Shown: positions 17,491 through 29,221, numbered from the stretch's first letter. The stretch: DNA of 64,000 nt from Klebsiella sp. RHBSTW-00484 (GCF_013705725.1 NZ_CP055481.1:1302001-1366000), one strand, 5' to 3'. The notes: generated from the letters alone by a model not told the origin. Translations and numbers: made by a program.

Positions 17491-17495
17491 GAGCG

Positions 17496-18863
17496 TTAAT
17501 CGCAGGCGACAATCTTCATCGCCAGGCCGCCGCGAGAAGTTTCGCGGTATTTGGCATTCATATCTTTGCCGGTTTCGTACATGGTTTCGATGACTTTATC
17601 GAGGCACACGCGCGGCTCGCTGGTGCGGCGCAGGGCCATACGCGCGGCGTTGACGGCTTTGACCGCAGCGATAGCGTTACGCTCGATGCACGGCACCTGC
17701 ACCTGCCCGGCAACCGGGTCGCAGGTCAGGCCGAGGTTGTGTTCCATGCCGATTTCTGCGGCGATGCACACCTGACCGGGGCTACCGCCCAGCAGTTCGG
17801 TCAGACCGGCCGCTGCCATTGAGCAGGCCACGCCGACTTCACCCTGGCAGCCTACTTCAGCGCCGGAGATCGATGCGTTCATTTTATACAGTGAGCCAAT
17901 GGCGCTGGTAACCAGCAGATAGCGCGCCAGCGAGTTGGCGTTCACTTTGCGGATAAACTTGTCGTAGTAGGCCAGCACCGCAGGCACGATGCCGCAGGCA
18001 CCATTGGTCGGCGCGGTCACCACGCGGCCACCGGCGGCGTTCTCTTCGTTGACCGCCAGGGCGAACATATTGATCCAGTCCACCACCGCCATCGGGTCGC
18101 TATTGGTGTTGTCCTGACTTACCAGCATCCGGCGCAGCGCGGCGGCGCGACGCGGTACGCGCAGCTTGCCCGGCAGGACGCCTTCGGTGGTGATACCGCG
18201 TTCAATCCCGCCGCTCATCACTTCCCAGACCGCAGCGAAGTGCTGTTCTAACTCTTCTTTACTGTGTAGCGCCAGCTCGTTTTGCATCATCAGGCCAGAA
18301 AGCGACAGCCCGCTTTCCTGGCAATGGCGCTGTAAATCGGCGGCGTTTTTGTAGGGATAAGGGACGGCGACCGAGGCGTCGTTGGTCAGACCGAAATGGT
18401 CTTCGTCGACGATAAAGCCGCCGCCGATAGAGTAGTAGGTCTGGCTATAGAGAACCTGGTCACCGCCCAGGGCGGTAATCCGCATGCCGTTCTCATGCAG
18501 CGACAGGTTGTCGGCATGGAAATTCATGCATTGATCGACCGGAAACGCGACTTCCTGCTGGCCGTTTGCCAGCATCAGGCGGCCATGGGTGTTGACGTCC
18601 TGGATAAAGCCAGGGATAGCGTCGATGTCGACGGTATCCGGCAGGTTGCCCGCCAGGCCCATAATAATCGCGATGTCGGTGTGGTGGCCTTTACCGGTCA
18701 GGGAAAGGGAGCCGTAGACGTCGACGATGACTTTGGTTACCTCGGGAAGCAGCCCGCGCTCAATAAGATCGTCCGTGAATTGTTTGCCCGCTTTCATCGG
18801 TCCAACGGTGTGGGAGCTGGAAGGGCCAATGCCGATTTTAAAAATATCGAATACGCTGATCAT
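17496..18863 (-). CDS. sdaB: L-serine dehydratase 2 (deaminase)
   Basis: The 455-residue iron-sulfur L-serine ammonia-lyase matches SdaB in length and sequence from [20 protein letters not shown]. Cysteines of the labile 4Fe-4S cluster are in the C-terminal half ([24 protein letters not shown]). It converts serine to pyruvate and ammonia in the cytosol. It lies 48 bases downstream of sdaC and is presumably co-transcribed with it. Confidence 0.96.
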   Translation of the reverse strand: MISVFDIFKIGIGPSSSHTVGPMKAGKQFTDDLIERGLLPEVTKVIVDVYGSLSLTGKGHHTDIAIIMGLAGNLPDTVDIDAIPGFIQDVNTHGRLMLANGQQEVAFPVDQCMNFHADNLSLHENGMRITALGGDQVLYSQTYYSIGGGFIVDEDHFGLTNDASVAVPYPYKNAADLQRHCQESGLSLSGLMMQNELALHSKEELEQHFAAVWEVMSGGIERGITTEGVLPGKLRVPRRAAALRRMLVSQDNTNSDPMAVVDWINMFALAVNEENAAGGRVVTAPTNGACGIVPAVLAYYDKFIRKVNANSLARYLLVTSAIGSLYKMNASISGAEVGCQGEVGVACSMAAAGLTELLGGSPGQVCIAAEIGMEHNLGLTCDPVAGQVQVPCIERNAIAAVKAVNAARMALRRTSEPRVCLDKVIETMYETGKDMNAKYRETSRGGLAMKIVACD

Positions 18864-18911
18864 GATGCATCCAGTGCTGTCTGCGCCGCCGTTAAGCGGC
18901 GCGGGGGGATA

Positions 18912-20201
18912 TTAGCTAAACAGGGAGTAGAAAATCGCGGAGATAGCAATCAGGCCCATCAGCACCACGAAGACGTTGCTGACGTGGCCGCTGTATTTGC
19001 GCATCGCCGGAACTTTCTGGATGGCGTACATCGGCATCAGGAACAGAATCATCGCAATAATCGGGCCGCCAAGGGTTTCGATCATCCCGAGGATGCTCGG
19101 GTTCAGGGTCGCCACAATCCAGGTGGTGACCAGCATGAACAGAGCAGTGATCTTGTTCAGTTTGGTGATTTCGATGGATTTTCCTTTACCGCGCAGGGAT
19201 TTAATCACCATGCCGTTAAAGCCTTCACGAGCGCCCAGATAGTGGCCGAGGAAGGATTTGGTGATAGCAATCATCGCAATTATCGGGGCCATCCAGGCGA
19301 TAACCGGCGCGTTAAAGTGGTTTGCCAGGTAAGAGAGGATGGAGATGTTCTGATCTTTCGCTGCCGCCAGGTCTGCCGGAGAGAGGCTCAGTACGCAACT
19401 GAAGACGAAGAACATCACGGTCAGCACCATCATGATGTGTGCGCGCGCCAGAATGCTTGAACATTTTTTCTCTGCGCCCTGGCCGTACTCTTCGCGTTTT
19501 GCCACGGCAAAGGAGGAGATGATCGGCGAGTGGTTAAAGGAGAACACCATCACCGGAATCGCCAGCCACAGGGTCATCCACAGGCCGTTGCCGGTAGAGG
19601 CTGCGCTACTCAAGGAGAGGGTTTCCAGCGCAGAGCCGTTCCACTGAGGGATTAGGTACAGAGCCAGAATCATCAGCGCCACAACGAACGGGAACACCAG
19701 TACGCTCATCGCTTTGACGATCATATGTTCGCCGAAGCGCACAATGGTCATCATGCCGACAATCAGAATCAGGGAAAGAATGGCGCGCGGCGGCGGCGTT
19801 ATGTGCAGCTGGTGCAGCATAAAGCTCTCGACGGTATTGGTGATCGCCACGCTATACACCAGCAGAATCGGGTAGATAGCGAAGAAGTAGAGCAGGGTAA
19901 TCAGCTTGCCTGCGCCGACGCCGAAATGCTCTTCGACCACTTCAGTGATGTCTTCACCCGGGTTTTTACCGGACAGCACAAAACGGGTCATACCGCGGTG
20001 GGCGAAGAAGGTCATCGGAAAGGCCAGAATCGCCATGATGATCAGCGGGATCAAACCGCCGACACCTGCGTTGATCGGCAGGAAAAGTACGCCCGCGCCG
20101 ATAGCCGTGCCGTACAGGCCCAGCATCCACATGGTATCCGTTTTACGCCAACCGCTACGGGTAGCATCCGAAACGATGGTGCTGGTTTGAGTGGTTTCCA
20201 T
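18912..20201 (-). CDS. sdaC: Serine:H+ transporter SdaC
   Basis: The 429-residue HAAAP-family inner-membrane transporter starts [20 protein letters not shown] and has about eleven hydrophobic helices (for example [20 protein letters not shown]). It imports L-serine with protons and feeds SdaB. CTCCAGGAGATACAG-type ribosome sequence precedes the ATG (GGAG at minus-strand upstream). First gene of sdaCB. Confidence 0.96.
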   Translation of the reverse strand: METTQTSTIVSDATRSGWRKTDTMWMLGLYGTAIGAGVLFLPINAGVGGLIPLIIMAILAFPMTFFAHRGMTRFVLSGKNPGEDITEVVEEHFGVGAGKLITLLYFFAIYPILLVYSVAITNTVESFMLHQLHITPPPRAILSLILIVGMMTIVRFGEHMIVKAMSVLVFPFVVALMILALYLIPQWNGSALETLSLSSAASTGNGLWMTLWLAIPVMVFSFNHSPIISSFAVAKREEYGQGAEKKCSSILARAHIMMVLTVMFFVFSCVLSLSPADLAAAKDQNISILSYLANHFNAPVIAWMAPIIAMIAITKSFLGHYLGAREGFNGMVIKSLRGKGKSIEITKLNKITALFMLVTTWIVATLNPSILGMIETLGGPIIAMILFLMPMYAIQKVPAMRKYSGHVSNVFVVLMGLIAISAIFYSLFS

Positions 20202-20710
20202 CTGTATCTCCTGGAGGAAGCAACAAAATCTAATGAAGAAAAACGACTGAATAATATGAAATTTGTTTGTTTACGGTTTTTTAGGCATTTTCTCCGTAAC
20301 AATTGGTGCGGGAAGATACATTTATATGGTGAATGCATCAGTGATCGCGATCCCAAATGCAATAATCCACTTTGAATGTGCGTATTTTTAGTTCAACAGC
20401 CTGTTTATGGTAATCAGCTAGATATTTGTGGCGCGGAGGCTATCATTTTCAGCATATGAGATAATAGTGGGCTTGCGTAATAACGAGGTTTTTACTGCAG
20501 AAACGCGATGTTCTCGACGTTTTTGCGCTAAAAAGTATTTTTTATAGTGATATTTATTGCTTTTTTTGGAAACGCAAACGATTGGCTGTGCAAAAATGTT
20601 TTAAAAGATTCATAAAGAAATCGAATTTATTGGAAAGCATGCGGACTGATTAATGGACGAGGGGGCGGGGCTTTTGTGCAGAGTGAGGCTTTAGCGGTTT
20701 GTGAGGAAGG
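20202..20710. other. Non-coding region upstream of sdaC
   Basis: About 500 AT-rich bases with no credible gene. It should hold the sdaC promoter on the minus strand. I could not pick a convincing CRP site. GAAACGCAAACGATTGG near 20570 resembles half of a PurR operator but lacks the second half. Confidence 0.6.
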
Positions 20711-20873
20711 GTAGCCCGGACAGATGCGCAGCATCGCCTCCGGGAAATGTGCCGGACCTGAGACATCACCGCGGCTTCTTCCCGGCTCGCGCTGCGCTTA
20801 GCCGGGCTACAGGTTTACAGCCATCTACTGGAAGGTAGCCCGGACAAGGCGTTAGCCGCTGTCCGGGATAAAA
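20711..20873. repeat. REP/BIME cluster between ppnN and sdaC
   Basis: Three REP palindromes in alternating orientation (GTAGCCCGGACAGATGCGC...TCCGGGA; CCCGGCTCGCGCTGCGC...CCGGGCTAC; GTAGCCCGGACAAGGCG...TCCGGGA). They lie downstream of ppnN. They contain the same GTAGCCCGG motif that IS copies A and B occupy elsewhere, here unoccupied. Confidence 0.85.
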
Positions 20874-20877
20874 GAAC

Positions 20878-22245
20878 TCAGGAGCAGATTTCGTAGCAGG
20901 GGATGTAGGCGGTACCGCCAGGCAGTTTCATACGATGCTGAGCAACAAAGCCCTGCAGCAGGTCATCCATGCGGCGCATCATCGACTGATCGCCATGAAT
21001 TTTATACGGACCGAACTTCTCGATAGCCTGGATGCCCACTTCTTTTACGTTACCGGCGACGATACCGGAGAAGGCACGACGGAGATCGGCGGCCAGCACT
21101 TCCACCGGCTGATCCGGGTAGAGCTTGAGATTGGCCATGTTTTCATGCGTCGGTTCGAACGGCATTTGCAGATCCGGGGCGATGCGGATAGACCAGTTGA
21201 AGCTATAGGCATCACCGGTTTCGCGGCGATTCTCTTTCACCATTGGCATCGCTTTTTTCATCTGCCGCGCCACTTCTGCGGCGTCGTCAATGATAATGCG
21301 ATAGTGACGGCGCGCGGATTCGCCCAGCGTATGCACGATAAACTCATCCAGCACGCGGAAATAATCGGCGCTCTCTTTTGGCCCGGTAAGGATCAACGGC
21401 AGCACCTGCGACTTGTTCGACGGATGCATCAAAATGCCGAGCAGATAGAGCAGCTCTTCCGCCGTCCCCACGCCGCCCGGGAAGATGATGATGCCGTGGG
21501 CGATACGCACGAAGGCTTCCAGACGTTTTTCGATATCCGGCATGATGATTAATTCGTTCACCAGCGGGTTCGGCGGCTCGGCGGCGATAATAGACGGCTC
21601 GGTCATGCCGATAAAGCGACTGTCTCTGTAACGTTGCTGCGCATGGCCGACGGCGGCGCCTTTCATTGGCGCTTCCATCGCGCCCGGCCCGCAGCCGGTG
21701 CAGATGTTCAGTTCGCGCAGGCCTAGCTGATTGCCGACGCGGCGGGCGTACAGATACTCATTTTCGTTAATCGAGTGGCCGCCCCAGCAGACAATCATAT
21801 TTGGCGCTTCGCCGACGTGCAGGGCACGGGCGTTACGCAGAATAGAAAAGACCAGGTTGGTGATATGCACCGAGCTTTCCAGATCAAGATTCGGGAAGCG
21901 CACGGTGTTGTGGATTTGGCCGTAGACGAACAGGATATCGCGCAGTACGGCAAACAGGTTGGCCTGCAGGGAACGGATAATACGCCCGTCAACGAAAGCG
22001 TCTTCCGGCGGGTTGATCAGTTCCAGCTTCACGCCGCGTTCGCGACGCAGCACGTTAATATCGAAGTTTTCAAAACGAGACAGGAGCTCCTTGCTGTTAT
22101 CGGTCAGGCTCCCCGAGTTGAGCACAGCAAGCGAGCAGTTGCGAAAGAGTTGATACAGGTCACTGCTGGCGGTGCGTTTAAGCATATCCACTTCCAGCTG
22201 CGACAGCATATCCATTGAACCAAGCGGGCTAACATGTGTAATCAA
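20878..22245 (-). CDS. ppnN: Nucleotide 5'-monophosphate nucleosidase PpnN (YgdH)
   Basis: The 455-residue protein matches YgdH/PpnN. It is a cytosolic (p)ppGpp-responsive nucleosidase that cleaves purine and pyrimidine monophosphates to base and ribose 5-phosphate. The LOG-family core is at the centre with the motif [16 protein letters not shown] at about residues 255-270, flanked by N- and C-terminal regulatory regions. Monocistronic, with REPs after it. Interestingly, relA lies in the same window. Confidence 0.95.
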   Translation of the reverse strand: MITHVSPLGSMDMLSQLEVDMLKRTASSDLYQLFRNCSLAVLNSGSLTDNSKELLSRFENFDINVLRRERGVKLELINPPEDAFVDGRIIRSLQANLFAVLRDILFVYGQIHNTVRFPNLDLESSVHITNLVFSILRNARALHVGEAPNMIVCWGGHSINENEYLYARRVGNQLGLRELNICTGCGPGAMEAPMKGAAVGHAQQRYRDSRFIGMTEPSIIAAEPPNPLVNELIIMPDIEKRLEAFVRIAHGIIIFPGGVGTAEELLYLLGILMHPSNKSQVLPLILTGPKESADYFRVLDEFIVHTLGESARRHYRIIIDDAAEVARQMKKAMPMVKENRRETGDAYSFNWSIRIAPDLQMPFEPTHENMANLKLYPDQPVEVLAADLRRAFSGIVAGNVKEVGIQAIEKFGPYKIHGDQSMMRRMDDLLQGFVAQHRMKLPGGTAYIPCYEICS

Positions 22246-22356
22246 GTGAACTCCTTACAGGACGATTATCGTCTTCCTGTGATTACAATAGCCCTGCTGA
22301 CGGCGTTTTCACAACCTTGCGCGCGCGTTAACGCACGCAAATTGTGAAAATGTTTA

Positions 22357-23202
22357 CTATTGACGGGCGAGGCGAGCGATGGCCGGGACAAATTCGCTAT
22401 TGCTGCGCCACGGGTTGATATCCAGACCACCACGTCGCGTGTAGCGAGCATAAACGGAAAGGGATTCCGGCTGGCAGAAACGCTGAATATCGTTGAAGAT
22501 GCGCTCAACGCACTGCTCGTGGAACTCGTTGTGGTGGCGGAATGACACCAGGTAGCGCAGCAGCTTTTCGCGATCGATTTTCGCCCCGCGATACTGAATC
22601 TGCACCGAGCCCCAATCCGGCTGGTGAGTAATCAGGCAGTTGGATTTCAGCAGATGGCTAACCAGCGTCTCTTCGACCACTTTGCCGCAAGCCGCACCCT
22701 GTAGATAGTCGGCGTTAAATTGGTAGTTGTCGATTTCAATATCCTGACTGTCGATGCAGGTGCCGTGCAGATGCGCCACCGGCTGGCCTTCGAGTTCATC
22801 AAGGCGATACAGCGACACCTTTACTTCGCCCTGTGCGCAGGCGCTAAGATCGCGCGCCAGCGTCGCCTGTACTTCCTGCCAGTCGGCGAAGCGGGTCTGG
22901 TTAAAACTGTTGAGATAAAGCTTAAAACTCTTTGATTCCACCAGATTCACGGTGGTGTCGTTCAGCTCAACGTGGCCCACGGCGACCTGCGGCAGACCTT
23001 TGGCGTTCAGCCAGGAGAGTTCATACAGCGTCCAGATATCGGCACCGTGAAACGGCAGGTTATCGGCGTGCAGATCCAGCGGATCGCGGTTCAGGCTGCG
23101 CGGGACGCCCTGAAGCAGGCTGGCGTCGTAGGTATCGCGGTAATCAGTTGATTTACCGAGCGTCAGGCCAGCCAGCGCCTGATGATTATCGTAAGAAGAC
23201 AT
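22357..23202 (-). CDS. queF: NADPH-dependent preQ0 reductase QueF
   Basis: The 281-residue two-domain (unimodular) T-fold enzyme matches E. coli QueF. It reduces the nitrile of preQ0 to preQ1 for queuosine in tRNA. The catalytic cysteine and aspartate lie in [11 protein letters not shown] (about residues 190-200); the N-terminal half holds the Glu/His substrate residues. It begins [20 protein letters not shown]. Divergent from syd. QueE and QueD of the same pathway are also in this window. Confidence 0.96.
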   Translation of the reverse strand: MSSYDNHQALAGLTLGKSTDYRDTYDASLLQGVPRSLNRDPLDLHADNLPFHGADIWTLYELSWLNAKGLPQVAVGHVELNDTTVNLVESKSFKLYLNSFNQTRFADWQEVQATLARDLSACAQGEVKVSLYRLDELEGQPVAHLHGTCIDSQDIEIDNYQFNADYLQGAACGKVVEETLVSHLLKSNCLITHQPDWGSVQIQYRGAKIDREKLLRYLVSFRHHNEFHEQCVERIFNDIQRFCQPESLSVYARYTRRGGLDINPWRSNSEFVPAIARLARQ

Positions 23203-23271
23203 GTTTCACCATAGTTAAAGCGGTTACACTATATGCCAAGTGTATCCTGTCTAACGTGAAGAGAGAAACCG

Positions 23272-23817
23272 GTGGACCATCAAACCGCAGAAGCGCTGCA
23301 AGCATTTACTCAACGTTATTGCGATGCGTGGCAGCAGCAATACTCCAGCCTGCCGCGTAGCGAGGAGCTTTACGGCATCCCGTCGCCGTGCATTAGCGCG
23401 ACGGATGATGATGGCGTTTTCTGGCAGCCGCAGCCGTTTTCTTTAGAGCCCAACATTAGCGCAGTTGAACGGGCGCTGGATATTGTGGTACAACAGCCGC
23501 TTCATGCTTTTTATACCACTCAGTTTGCGGGTGATATGACGGCGCGCTTTGCCGATGAGTCCATGACGCTGCTGCAAACCTGGAGCCCGGATGACTTCCA
23601 GCGGGTGCAGGAGAATTTAATTGGTCATCTGCTGGTGCAAAAGCGTTTGAAGCTGTCGCCCACATTGTTTATCGCCACGCTGGACAGCGAACTGGATGTG
23701 ATTTCGGTCTGTAATATGAGCGGTGAAGTGATCAAAGAAACGCTCGGAACCCGTAAACGGACCACCCTTTCTCCCTCGCTTGCGAGTTTCCTTAATTCCC
23801 TTAAGCCTGGTCTGTAA
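23272..23817 (+). CDS. syd: SecY-interacting protein Syd
   Basis: The 181-residue acidic cytosolic protein matches Syd, which binds SecY and can monitor or disrupt defective translocons. It starts with GTG at 23272 ([20 protein letters not shown]), about the E. coli length. Conserved stretches: [19 protein letters not shown] and [10 protein letters not shown]. It is followed by the csrB regulatory region, as in E. coli. Confidence 0.93.
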   Translation: MDHQTAEALQAFTQRYCDAWQQQYSSLPRSEELYGIPSPCISATDDDGVFWQPQPFSLEPNISAVERALDIVVQQPLHAFYTTQFAGDMTARFADESMTLLQTWSPDDFQRVQENLIGHLLVQKRLKLSPTLFIATLDSELDVISVCNMSGEVIKETLGTRKRTTLSPSLASFLNSLKPGL

Positions 23818-23836
23818 TCCAAACCACCCAAAACTT

Positions 23837-23870
23837 TGTGAGAGATCTCTTACAAGACCTGTAAGAGATC
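23837..23870. promoter_or_regulatory. UvrY (GacA-type) binding boxes upstream of csrB
   Basis: TGTGAGAGATCTCTTACA (23837-23854) is a near-perfect match to the GacA/UvrY palindrome TGTAAG-N6-CTTACA. A further half-site TGTAAGAGATC follows at 23860. They lie about 160-190 bases before the csrB start, the expected distance for UvrY activation. Confidence 0.8.
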
Positions 23871-24027
23871 GTCATCATTTAAGCCGATCCGTTATCACCC
23901 TTGTTTTGATAAAAGCAATATTATTCAATTGATTATGGATTTTTCGATTCTTGCTAATAGCGATAAATCTTAAGATATTGTCTCAAGAAGGGTTGTAAGA
24001 CGAGGCGGAATCAGGGATTCTATACAC

Positions 24028-24396
24028 ATCGACAGGGAGTCGAGAGATGAAGTGAACATCAGGATGATGACACTTCTACAGGACCCGCCGGGAAGGCGTA
24101 GCAAGGACAGGCTTCAGGATGAAGCACAGGATAACGCAGGATAGCGTAAAGGGACACCTCCAGGAAGGAGAACGAGAGCCGGTCAGGATGTTCGGTGGAT
24201 CAGGAAGATCAGGATAGACTTACGGATGAGTTATTTCACATCGGGGTGGTGTGGAAGCAGGATGCAACAGTTTACGGATGAACATGGTCAGGAGACCTCA
24301 GGAAAAGTTTTCAAGGATGAGCAGGGAGCACCAATGTAGCTGGACTGCTGCAAAACGAACCGGGAGCACTGTTTTATACAGTGCTCCCTTTTTTTA
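24028..24396 (+). ncRNA. csrB: CsrB regulatory small RNA
   Basis: About 370 bases between syd and yqcC, the conserved csrB position. It starts near TCGACAGGGAGTCGAGAGAT and carries roughly twenty GGA motifs (mostly AGGA), many in hairpin loops. These sequester the RNA-binding regulator CsrA. It ends in an intrinsic terminator GGGAGCACTG...CAGTGCTCCC followed by seven T. Identified from the conserved ends and motif density; exact start inferred by comparison with E. coli csrB. Confidence 0.95.
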
Positions 24397-24450
24397 TTTC
24401 TCTTCTGAATTTGCTATTCTGCGCCGGTTTACAACTCACTGAGGTTCCCC

Positions 24451-24780
24451 ATGACTCTTCACCATCGCGTGCGTGAGCGCCTGCTCACCATTGAAGCGCT
24501 GCTGCGCGAAACGGAACACTGGCAGGAAAATGCGCCAGAGAGCCGTGCGTTCGCCAGCGATCAACCGTTCTGCCTCGACACCATGGAACCGCTGGAGTGG
24601 TTGCAGTGGGTATTAATCCCGCGTATGCATCAACTTCTGGAAAGCGAGATGCCGCTACCGCAGAATTTCGCCGTCGCCCCCTATTATGAGATGGCTCTGG
24701 ATAATGCCCATCCGGTACGTGAGCAGGTACTGGCGGAATTAGTCCTGCTGGATACGCTGTTTGCGGGCGGTAAGGTCTGA
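24451..24780 (+). CDS. yqcC: YqcC family protein
   Basis: A 109-residue DUF446-type protein starting MTLHHRVRERLLTIEALLRE, at the E. coli yqcC position and length. Function is unknown; it is predicted cytosolic and mostly helical. Its TGA overlaps the truC ATG (ATGA-type junction at 24780), which implies translational coupling with the pseudouridine synthase gene. Confidence 0.92.
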   Translation: MTLHHRVRERLLTIEALLRETEHWQENAPESRAFASDQPFCLDTMEPLEWLQWVLIPRMHQLLESEMPLPQNFAVAPYYEMALDNAHPVREQVLAELVLLDTLFAGGKV

Positions 24781-25574
24781 TGCTGGAGATCGTCTATCAG
24801 GACCAGTGGCTGGTGGCGGTGAACAAACCTTCAGGCTGGCTGGTGCATCGTAGCTGGCTGGATCGCGATGAAAAAGTGGTGGTGATGCAAACCGTGCGCG
24901 ATCAGATAGGCCAGCACGTGTTTACCGCACACCGCCTCGACCGACCCACCTCCGGCGTGCTGCTGATGGGGTTATCGAGCGAAGCGGGAAGACTGCTGTC
25001 GCAGCAGTTCGAGCAGCATCAAATGCAGAAACGCTATCATGCGATAGTTCGCGGCTGGTTGAGTGAAGAAGCGGTGCTTGATTACCCGCTGGTCGAGGAA
25101 CTGGATAAAATTGCCGACAAATTCGCCCGCGAAAATAAAGACCCGCAGCCAGCGGTGACGCATTATTGTAGCCTGGCGACGGTAGAAATGCCGGTGGCAA
25201 CCGGGCGCTATCCCACGACTCGCTATAGCCTGGTGGAGCTTGAACCGAAAACCGGGCGTAAACACCAGTTACGCCGCCACCTCTCCCATCTTCGCCATCC
25301 GATTATCGGCGATAGTAAACATGGCGATCTGCGGCAAAATCGCAGCGCGGCGGAGCATTTTGGCTGCGAGCGGCTGATGCTGCACGCCAGCCAGCTATCG
25401 TTAACGCATCCCTTTACCGGCGAGCCGCTGGTGATTCGCGCTGGTCTGGACGACGTCTGGATGCGCGCGCTGTCGCAGTTTGGCTGGCGCGGCCTTCTCC
25501 CGCTAAATGAAAGGGTTGAGTTTGCCGACGACAGCGGTCAGGATGAGAGTGTTGAGGATAATCCAGGGAGATAG
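24780..25574 (+). CDS. truC: tRNA pseudouridine(65) synthase TruC
   Basis: The 264-residue RluA-family pseudouridine synthase has the catalytic motif HRLDRPTSG at about residues 52-60 (nucleophilic Asp). Conserved downstream segments are [10 protein letters not shown] and [11 protein letters not shown]. TruC modifies U65 in some tRNAs. It overlaps yqcC and is followed closely by yqcA, forming a yqcC-truC-yqcA unit. Confidence 0.95.
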   Translation: MLEIVYQDQWLVAVNKPSGWLVHRSWLDRDEKVVVMQTVRDQIGQHVFTAHRLDRPTSGVLLMGLSSEAGRLLSQQFEQHQMQKRYHAIVRGWLSEEAVLDYPLVEELDKIADKFARENKDPQPAVTHYCSLATVEMPVATGRYPTTRYSLVELEPKTGRKHQLRRHLSHLRHPIIGDSKHGDLRQNRSAAEHFGCERLMLHASQLSLTHPFTGEPLVIRAGLDDVWMRALSQFGWRGLLPLNERVEFADDSGQDESVEDNPGR

Positions 25575-25576
25575 TC

Positions 25577-26020
25577 ATGGCGGAAGTCGGAATTTTTGTC
25601 GGCACGATGTATGGAAATTCGCTCCTGGTCGCAGAAGAGGCGCAGGCCATTCTGAGCGGACTGGGGCATCAAGCAAAAGTGTTTGAAGATCCAGAGGTCA
25701 AAGACTGGGAATCATATACCGGGAAATACGCGCTGGTTGTGACATCGACCACTGGGCAGGGTGATTTACCGGATAATATTGTGCAATTGTACGAAGGCAT
25801 CAAAGACATGTATCAGCCGCATTTGCGCTATGGAATTATCGCGTTGGGCGATAGCACCTACGCCAACTTTTGCGGCGGCGGTATGAAGTTTGATGCGTTA
25901 TTACAGGAGCAGGGCGGTAAGCGAATTGGCGAGATGCTAATGATTGACGCCAGTGAAGATCCTGAGCCCGAAAGCGTCTCTAATCCCTGGGTAGAGCAGT
26001 GGGCGACGCTGCTGGATTGA
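25577..26020 (+). CDS. yqcA: Flavodoxin YqcA
   Basis: A 147-residue flavodoxin-like protein. The FMN phosphate loop GTMYGNS lies at the N-terminus. [12 protein letters not shown] at about residues 55-66 and [11 protein letters not shown] near 93-103 are typical of the short flavodoxin family. E. coli YqcA is an FMN-binding flavodoxin of this type. Last gene of the yqcC-truC-yqcA unit; start at an AUG two bases after truC. Confidence 0.93.
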   Translation: MAEVGIFVGTMYGNSLLVAEEAQAILSGLGHQAKVFEDPEVKDWESYTGKYALVVTSTTGQGDLPDNIVQLYEGIKDMYQPHLRYGIIALGDSTYANFCGGGMKFDALLQEQGGKRIGEMLMIDASEDPEPESVSNPWVEQWATLLD

Positions 26021-26027
26021 AAAGTTT

Positions 26028-26060
26028 CGCCCTCTCCCTACGCAGAGGGCGTCCCTTTTT
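26028..26060 (+). terminator. Terminator after yqcA
   Basis: GCCCTCT...AGAGGGC hairpin followed by a T-run, beginning eight bases after the yqcA stop. Confidence 0.7.
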
Positions 26061-26504
26061 ACTTATTTTCAATGCCAGTGGCCGGATTAACGGCCAAAAA
26101 GATCGTAACAATTCTCTGCCGTCCCGGCTTCGGGCATTTGCCTTAAAACCTCTACCATACCAGGGTATTTGCCGGGCTATTTCACGGGGTCAAGAGAGTT
26201 GATTCACACTCCTGTCTTTTGTGCCGCTATTTCCCCTTCAGAACCGGCTTTGCTTTTCATTTCCGTGAACTATCCCCCATGCCGTTAGGCATAAGCCACA
26301 AATCAGATTTACTACTGCAATGAAAGCTGTGTATTTGCACGGTGAGCCCGTCAACCCCTCTTTTTATACTTTTCCTGCCAGTTACAAATGCAGTGCCAGA
26401 TATAACGACAATTATGAAAAAACACTAACACGTCATTCTGAGTACCCTACAGGTTGTGCTGTTCAGAATGAACGTAGCTAACGCTATGATTCAGGAGTGC
26501 AACA
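26061..26504. other. Non-coding region upstream of gudP
   Basis: About 440 bases without a credible gene. It should hold the gudP promoter, which in E. coli is activated by CdaR in response to glucarate, galactarate or glycerate. No operator could be picked out with confidence. CAGGAG precedes the gudP start. Confidence 0.6.
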
Positions 26505-27863
26505 ATGAGTTCATTAAGTCAGGCGGCGAGCGGCGCTGAAAAGCGCACCAATGCTCGCTACTGGATAGTGGTGATGCTGTTTATCGTCACATCCTTCAAC
26601 TACGGTGACCGCGCCACCTTATCCATTGCCGGTTCGGAGATGGCCAAAGATATTGGCCTTGATGCTGTCGGTATGGGGTACGTTTTCTCTGCGTTCTCAT
26701 GGGCTTATGTTATCGGCCAGATCCCCGGCGGCTGGTTGCTCGACCGCTTTGGTTCAAAACGCGTCTACTTCTGGTCCATCTTTATTTGGTCCATGTTTAC
26801 CCTGCTGCAAGGCTTCGTCGATATCTTTAGTGGCTTCGGCATTATCATCGCGCTGTTTACGTTGCGATTCCTTGTCGGTTTAGCTGAAGCACCTTCCTTC
26901 CCCGGCAACAGTCGCATAGTCGCGGCGTGGTTCCCGGCACAGGAGAGGGGCACGGCGGTATCGATTTTTAACTCTGCTCAGTACTTTGCCACCGTTATCT
27001 TTGCGCCAATCATGGGTTGGCTGACTCACGAAGTGGGCTGGTCGCACGTGTTCTTCTTTATGGGCGGCCTCGGGATCATTATCAGCTTTGTCTGGCTGAA
27101 GGTGATTCATGAACCGAATCAGCATCCCGGCGTAAACCAAAAAGAGCTGGATTACATCGCCGCAGGCGGCGCGCTGATCAACATGGATCAAGCCGCAGCC
27201 AAAGCCAAAGTACCGTTTAGCGTGAAGTGGGGACAAATCAAACAACTGCTGGGTTCACGCATGATGATTGGCGTGTATATCGGCCAGTACTGTATTAACG
27301 CTCTGACCTACTTCTTTATCACCTGGTTCCCGGTCTACCTGGTGCAGGCGCGGGGGATGTCGATTTTGAAAGCGGGTTTTGTCGCTTCGGTGCCGGCTAT
27401 CTGCGGCTTTGTCGGCGGCGTGCTTGGCGGAATTATTTCCGACTGGCTGATGCGTCGTACCGGCTCGCTGAATATTGCGCGTAAAACGCCAATCGTCATG
27501 GGGATGCTGTTGTCGATGGTGATGGTGTTCTGTAACTACGTCAACGTGGAGTGGATGATCATCGGTTTTATGGCGCTGGCCTTCTTTGGTAAAGGTATTG
27601 GTGCGCTGGGCTGGGCGGTGATGGCGGATACCGCGCCGAAAGAGATCAGCGGCCTCAGCGGCGGTCTGTTCAATATGTTCGGTAACATTTCCGGTATCGT
27701 CACGCCGATTGCTATCGGCTACATCGTTGGCACCACCGGTTCGTTCAACGGCGCGCTGATCTACGTCGGTGTCCATGCGCTGATTGCGGTGCTGAGCTAT
27801 CTGGTGCTGGTGGGCGATATTAAGCGTATCGAACTGAAACCTGTCGCAGGACAATCATCATGA
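26505..27863 (+). CDS. gudP: D-glucarate/galactarate transporter GudP
   Basis: The 452-residue MFS transporter of the anion:cation symporter family has twelve hydrophobic segments and the signature [20 protein letters not shown] near residue 20. It matches GudP, the glucarate/galactarate:H+ symporter of the inner membrane. First gene of gudP-gudX-gudD-garK; it overlaps gudX by four bases (ATGA), so the two are translationally coupled. Confidence 0.95.
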   Translation: MSSLSQAASGAEKRTNARYWIVVMLFIVTSFNYGDRATLSIAGSEMAKDIGLDAVGMGYVFSAFSWAYVIGQIPGGWLLDRFGSKRVYFWSIFIWSMFTLLQGFVDIFSGFGIIIALFTLRFLVGLAEAPSFPGNSRIVAAWFPAQERGTAVSIFNSAQYFATVIFAPIMGWLTHEVGWSHVFFFMGGLGIIISFVWLKVIHEPNQHPGVNQKELDYIAAGGALINMDQAAAKAKVPFSVKWGQIKQLLGSRMMIGVYIGQYCINALTYFFITWFPVYLVQARGMSILKAGFVASVPAICGFVGGVLGGIISDWLMRRTGSLNIARKTPIVMGMLLSMVMVFCNYVNVEWMIIGFMALAFFGKGIGALGWAVMADTAPKEISGLSGGLFNMFGNISGIVTPIAIGYIVGTTGSFNGALIYVGVHALIAVLSYLVLVGDIKRIELKPVAGQSS

Positions 27864-29200
27864 CAACACAATCAAGCCCCGTTATCACCGACATGAAGGT
27901 TATTCCGGTGGCCGGGCATGACAGCATGTTGCTCAACATCGGCGGCGCACATAACGCGTACTTTACCCGCAATATCGTGGTACTTACCGATAATGCCGGG
28001 AATACCGGCGTCGGTGAAGCGCCGGGCGGTGAAGTGATTTATCAGACGCTAGTCGATGCTATCCCGATGGTATTAGGCCAGGAAGTCGCCCGCCTGAATA
28101 AGGTGGTACAGCAGGTGCATAAAGGTAATCAGGCCGCTGACTTTGATACCTTTGGCAAAGGTGCCTGGACCTTTGAACTGCGGGTGAACGCGGTAGCCGC
28201 TTTGGAAGCGGCGCTGCTCGACCTGCTGGGCAAAGCGCTCAACGTGCCAGTTTGCGAACTGCTAGGGCCGGGCAAGCAGCGCGATGAGGTCACCGTGCTG
28301 GGCTATCTATTCTACGTAGGCGATCGCACGAAGACCGATTTGCCTTATCTGGAGACAACGCCGGGCAACCATGATTGGTATCACCTGCGCCATCAGCAAG
28401 CGATGAACAGCGAGGCGGTAGTGCGTCTGGCGGAAGCCTCGCAGGATCGCTATGGCTTTAAAGACTTCAAACTCAAGGGCGGCGTGCTGCCCGGCGAGCA
28501 GGAAATTGAAACCGCCCGTGCGCTGAAAAAACGCTTCCCGGACGCGCGTATTACGGTTGACCCCAACGGTGCCTGGCTGCTGGATGAAGCTATCGCACTG
28601 TGTAAAGGGCTGAACGATGTGTTGACCTACGCCGAAGATCCTTGCGGTGCCGAACAAGGTTTCTCTGGTCGCGAAGTGATGGCGGAGTTCCGCCGCGCGA
28701 CCGGTTTGCCTGTGGCGACCAACATGATTGCCACTAACTGGCGCGAAATGGGTCACGCGGTGATGCTTAACTCGGTGGATATTCCGCTGGCCGATCCGCA
28801 CTTCTGGACGCTTTCCGGCGCGGTACGCGTGGCGCAGTTGTGCGATGACTGGGGCCTGACCTGGGGTTGCCACTCGAACAACCACTTTGATATTTCGCTG
28901 GCGATGTTTACCCATGTTGGTGCAGCAGCACCCGGCAAGCCGACGGCTATCGATACTCACTGGATCTGGCAGGAGGGCGATTGCCGCCTGACCAAAAGTC
29001 CGCTGGAGATTAAGAACGGGAAAATTGCTGTTCCGGATGCGCCTGGGCTGGGCGTAGAGCTGGATTGGGATCAGGTTAACAAGGCTCATGAAGCCTACAA
29101 GAGACTGCCCGGCGGCGCGCGTAATGACGCGGGTCCGATGCAGTATCTGATCCCTGGATGGACTTTTGACCGTAAACGCCCTGTTTTCGGCCGTCACTGA
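27860..29200 (+). CDS. gudX: Glucarate dehydratase-related protein GudX
   Basis: The 446-residue enolase-superfamily protein, mandelate-racemase branch, starts [23 protein letters not shown] and is about two-thirds identical to GudD by eye. The KxK region ([12 protein letters not shown]), metal ligands and [12 protein letters not shown] are all present. In E. coli the paralogue has low activity with glucarate; its role may be structural or accessory to GudD. It overlaps gudP and is 21 bases from gudD. Confidence 0.93.
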   Translation: MTTQSSPVITDMKVIPVAGHDSMLLNIGGAHNAYFTRNIVVLTDNAGNTGVGEAPGGEVIYQTLVDAIPMVLGQEVARLNKVVQQVHKGNQAADFDTFGKGAWTFELRVNAVAALEAALLDLLGKALNVPVCELLGPGKQRDEVTVLGYLFYVGDRTKTDLPYLETTPGNHDWYHLRHQQAMNSEAVVRLAEASQDRYGFKDFKLKGGVLPGEQEIETARALKKRFPDARITVDPNGAWLLDEAIALCKGLNDVLTYAEDPCGAEQGFSGREVMAEFRRATGLPVATNMIATNWREMGHAVMLNSVDIPLADPHFWTLSGAVRVAQLCDDWGLTWGCHSNNHFDISLAMFTHVGAAAPGKPTAIDTHWIWQEGDCRLTKSPLEIKNGKIAVPDAPGLGVELDWDQVNKAHEAYKRLPGGARNDAGPMQYLIPGWTFDRKRPVFGRH

Positions 29201-29221
29201 TTACGCAATAAGGATTGAATT

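Noticed and set aside
18396..19460. 354-codon plus-strand open frame
   Set aside because: Spans sdaB and sdaC in antisense, across an intergenic gap; low-complexity His/Asp-rich translation, no signal.
20570..20590. PurR-like sequence upstream of sdaC
   Set aside because: Only one half of the palindrome is present, and its distance from sdaC is large.
23910..23950. IHF site upstream of csrB
   Set aside because: AT-rich sequence is suggestive, and IHF affects csrB in relatives, but the match to the consensus was incomplete by eye.
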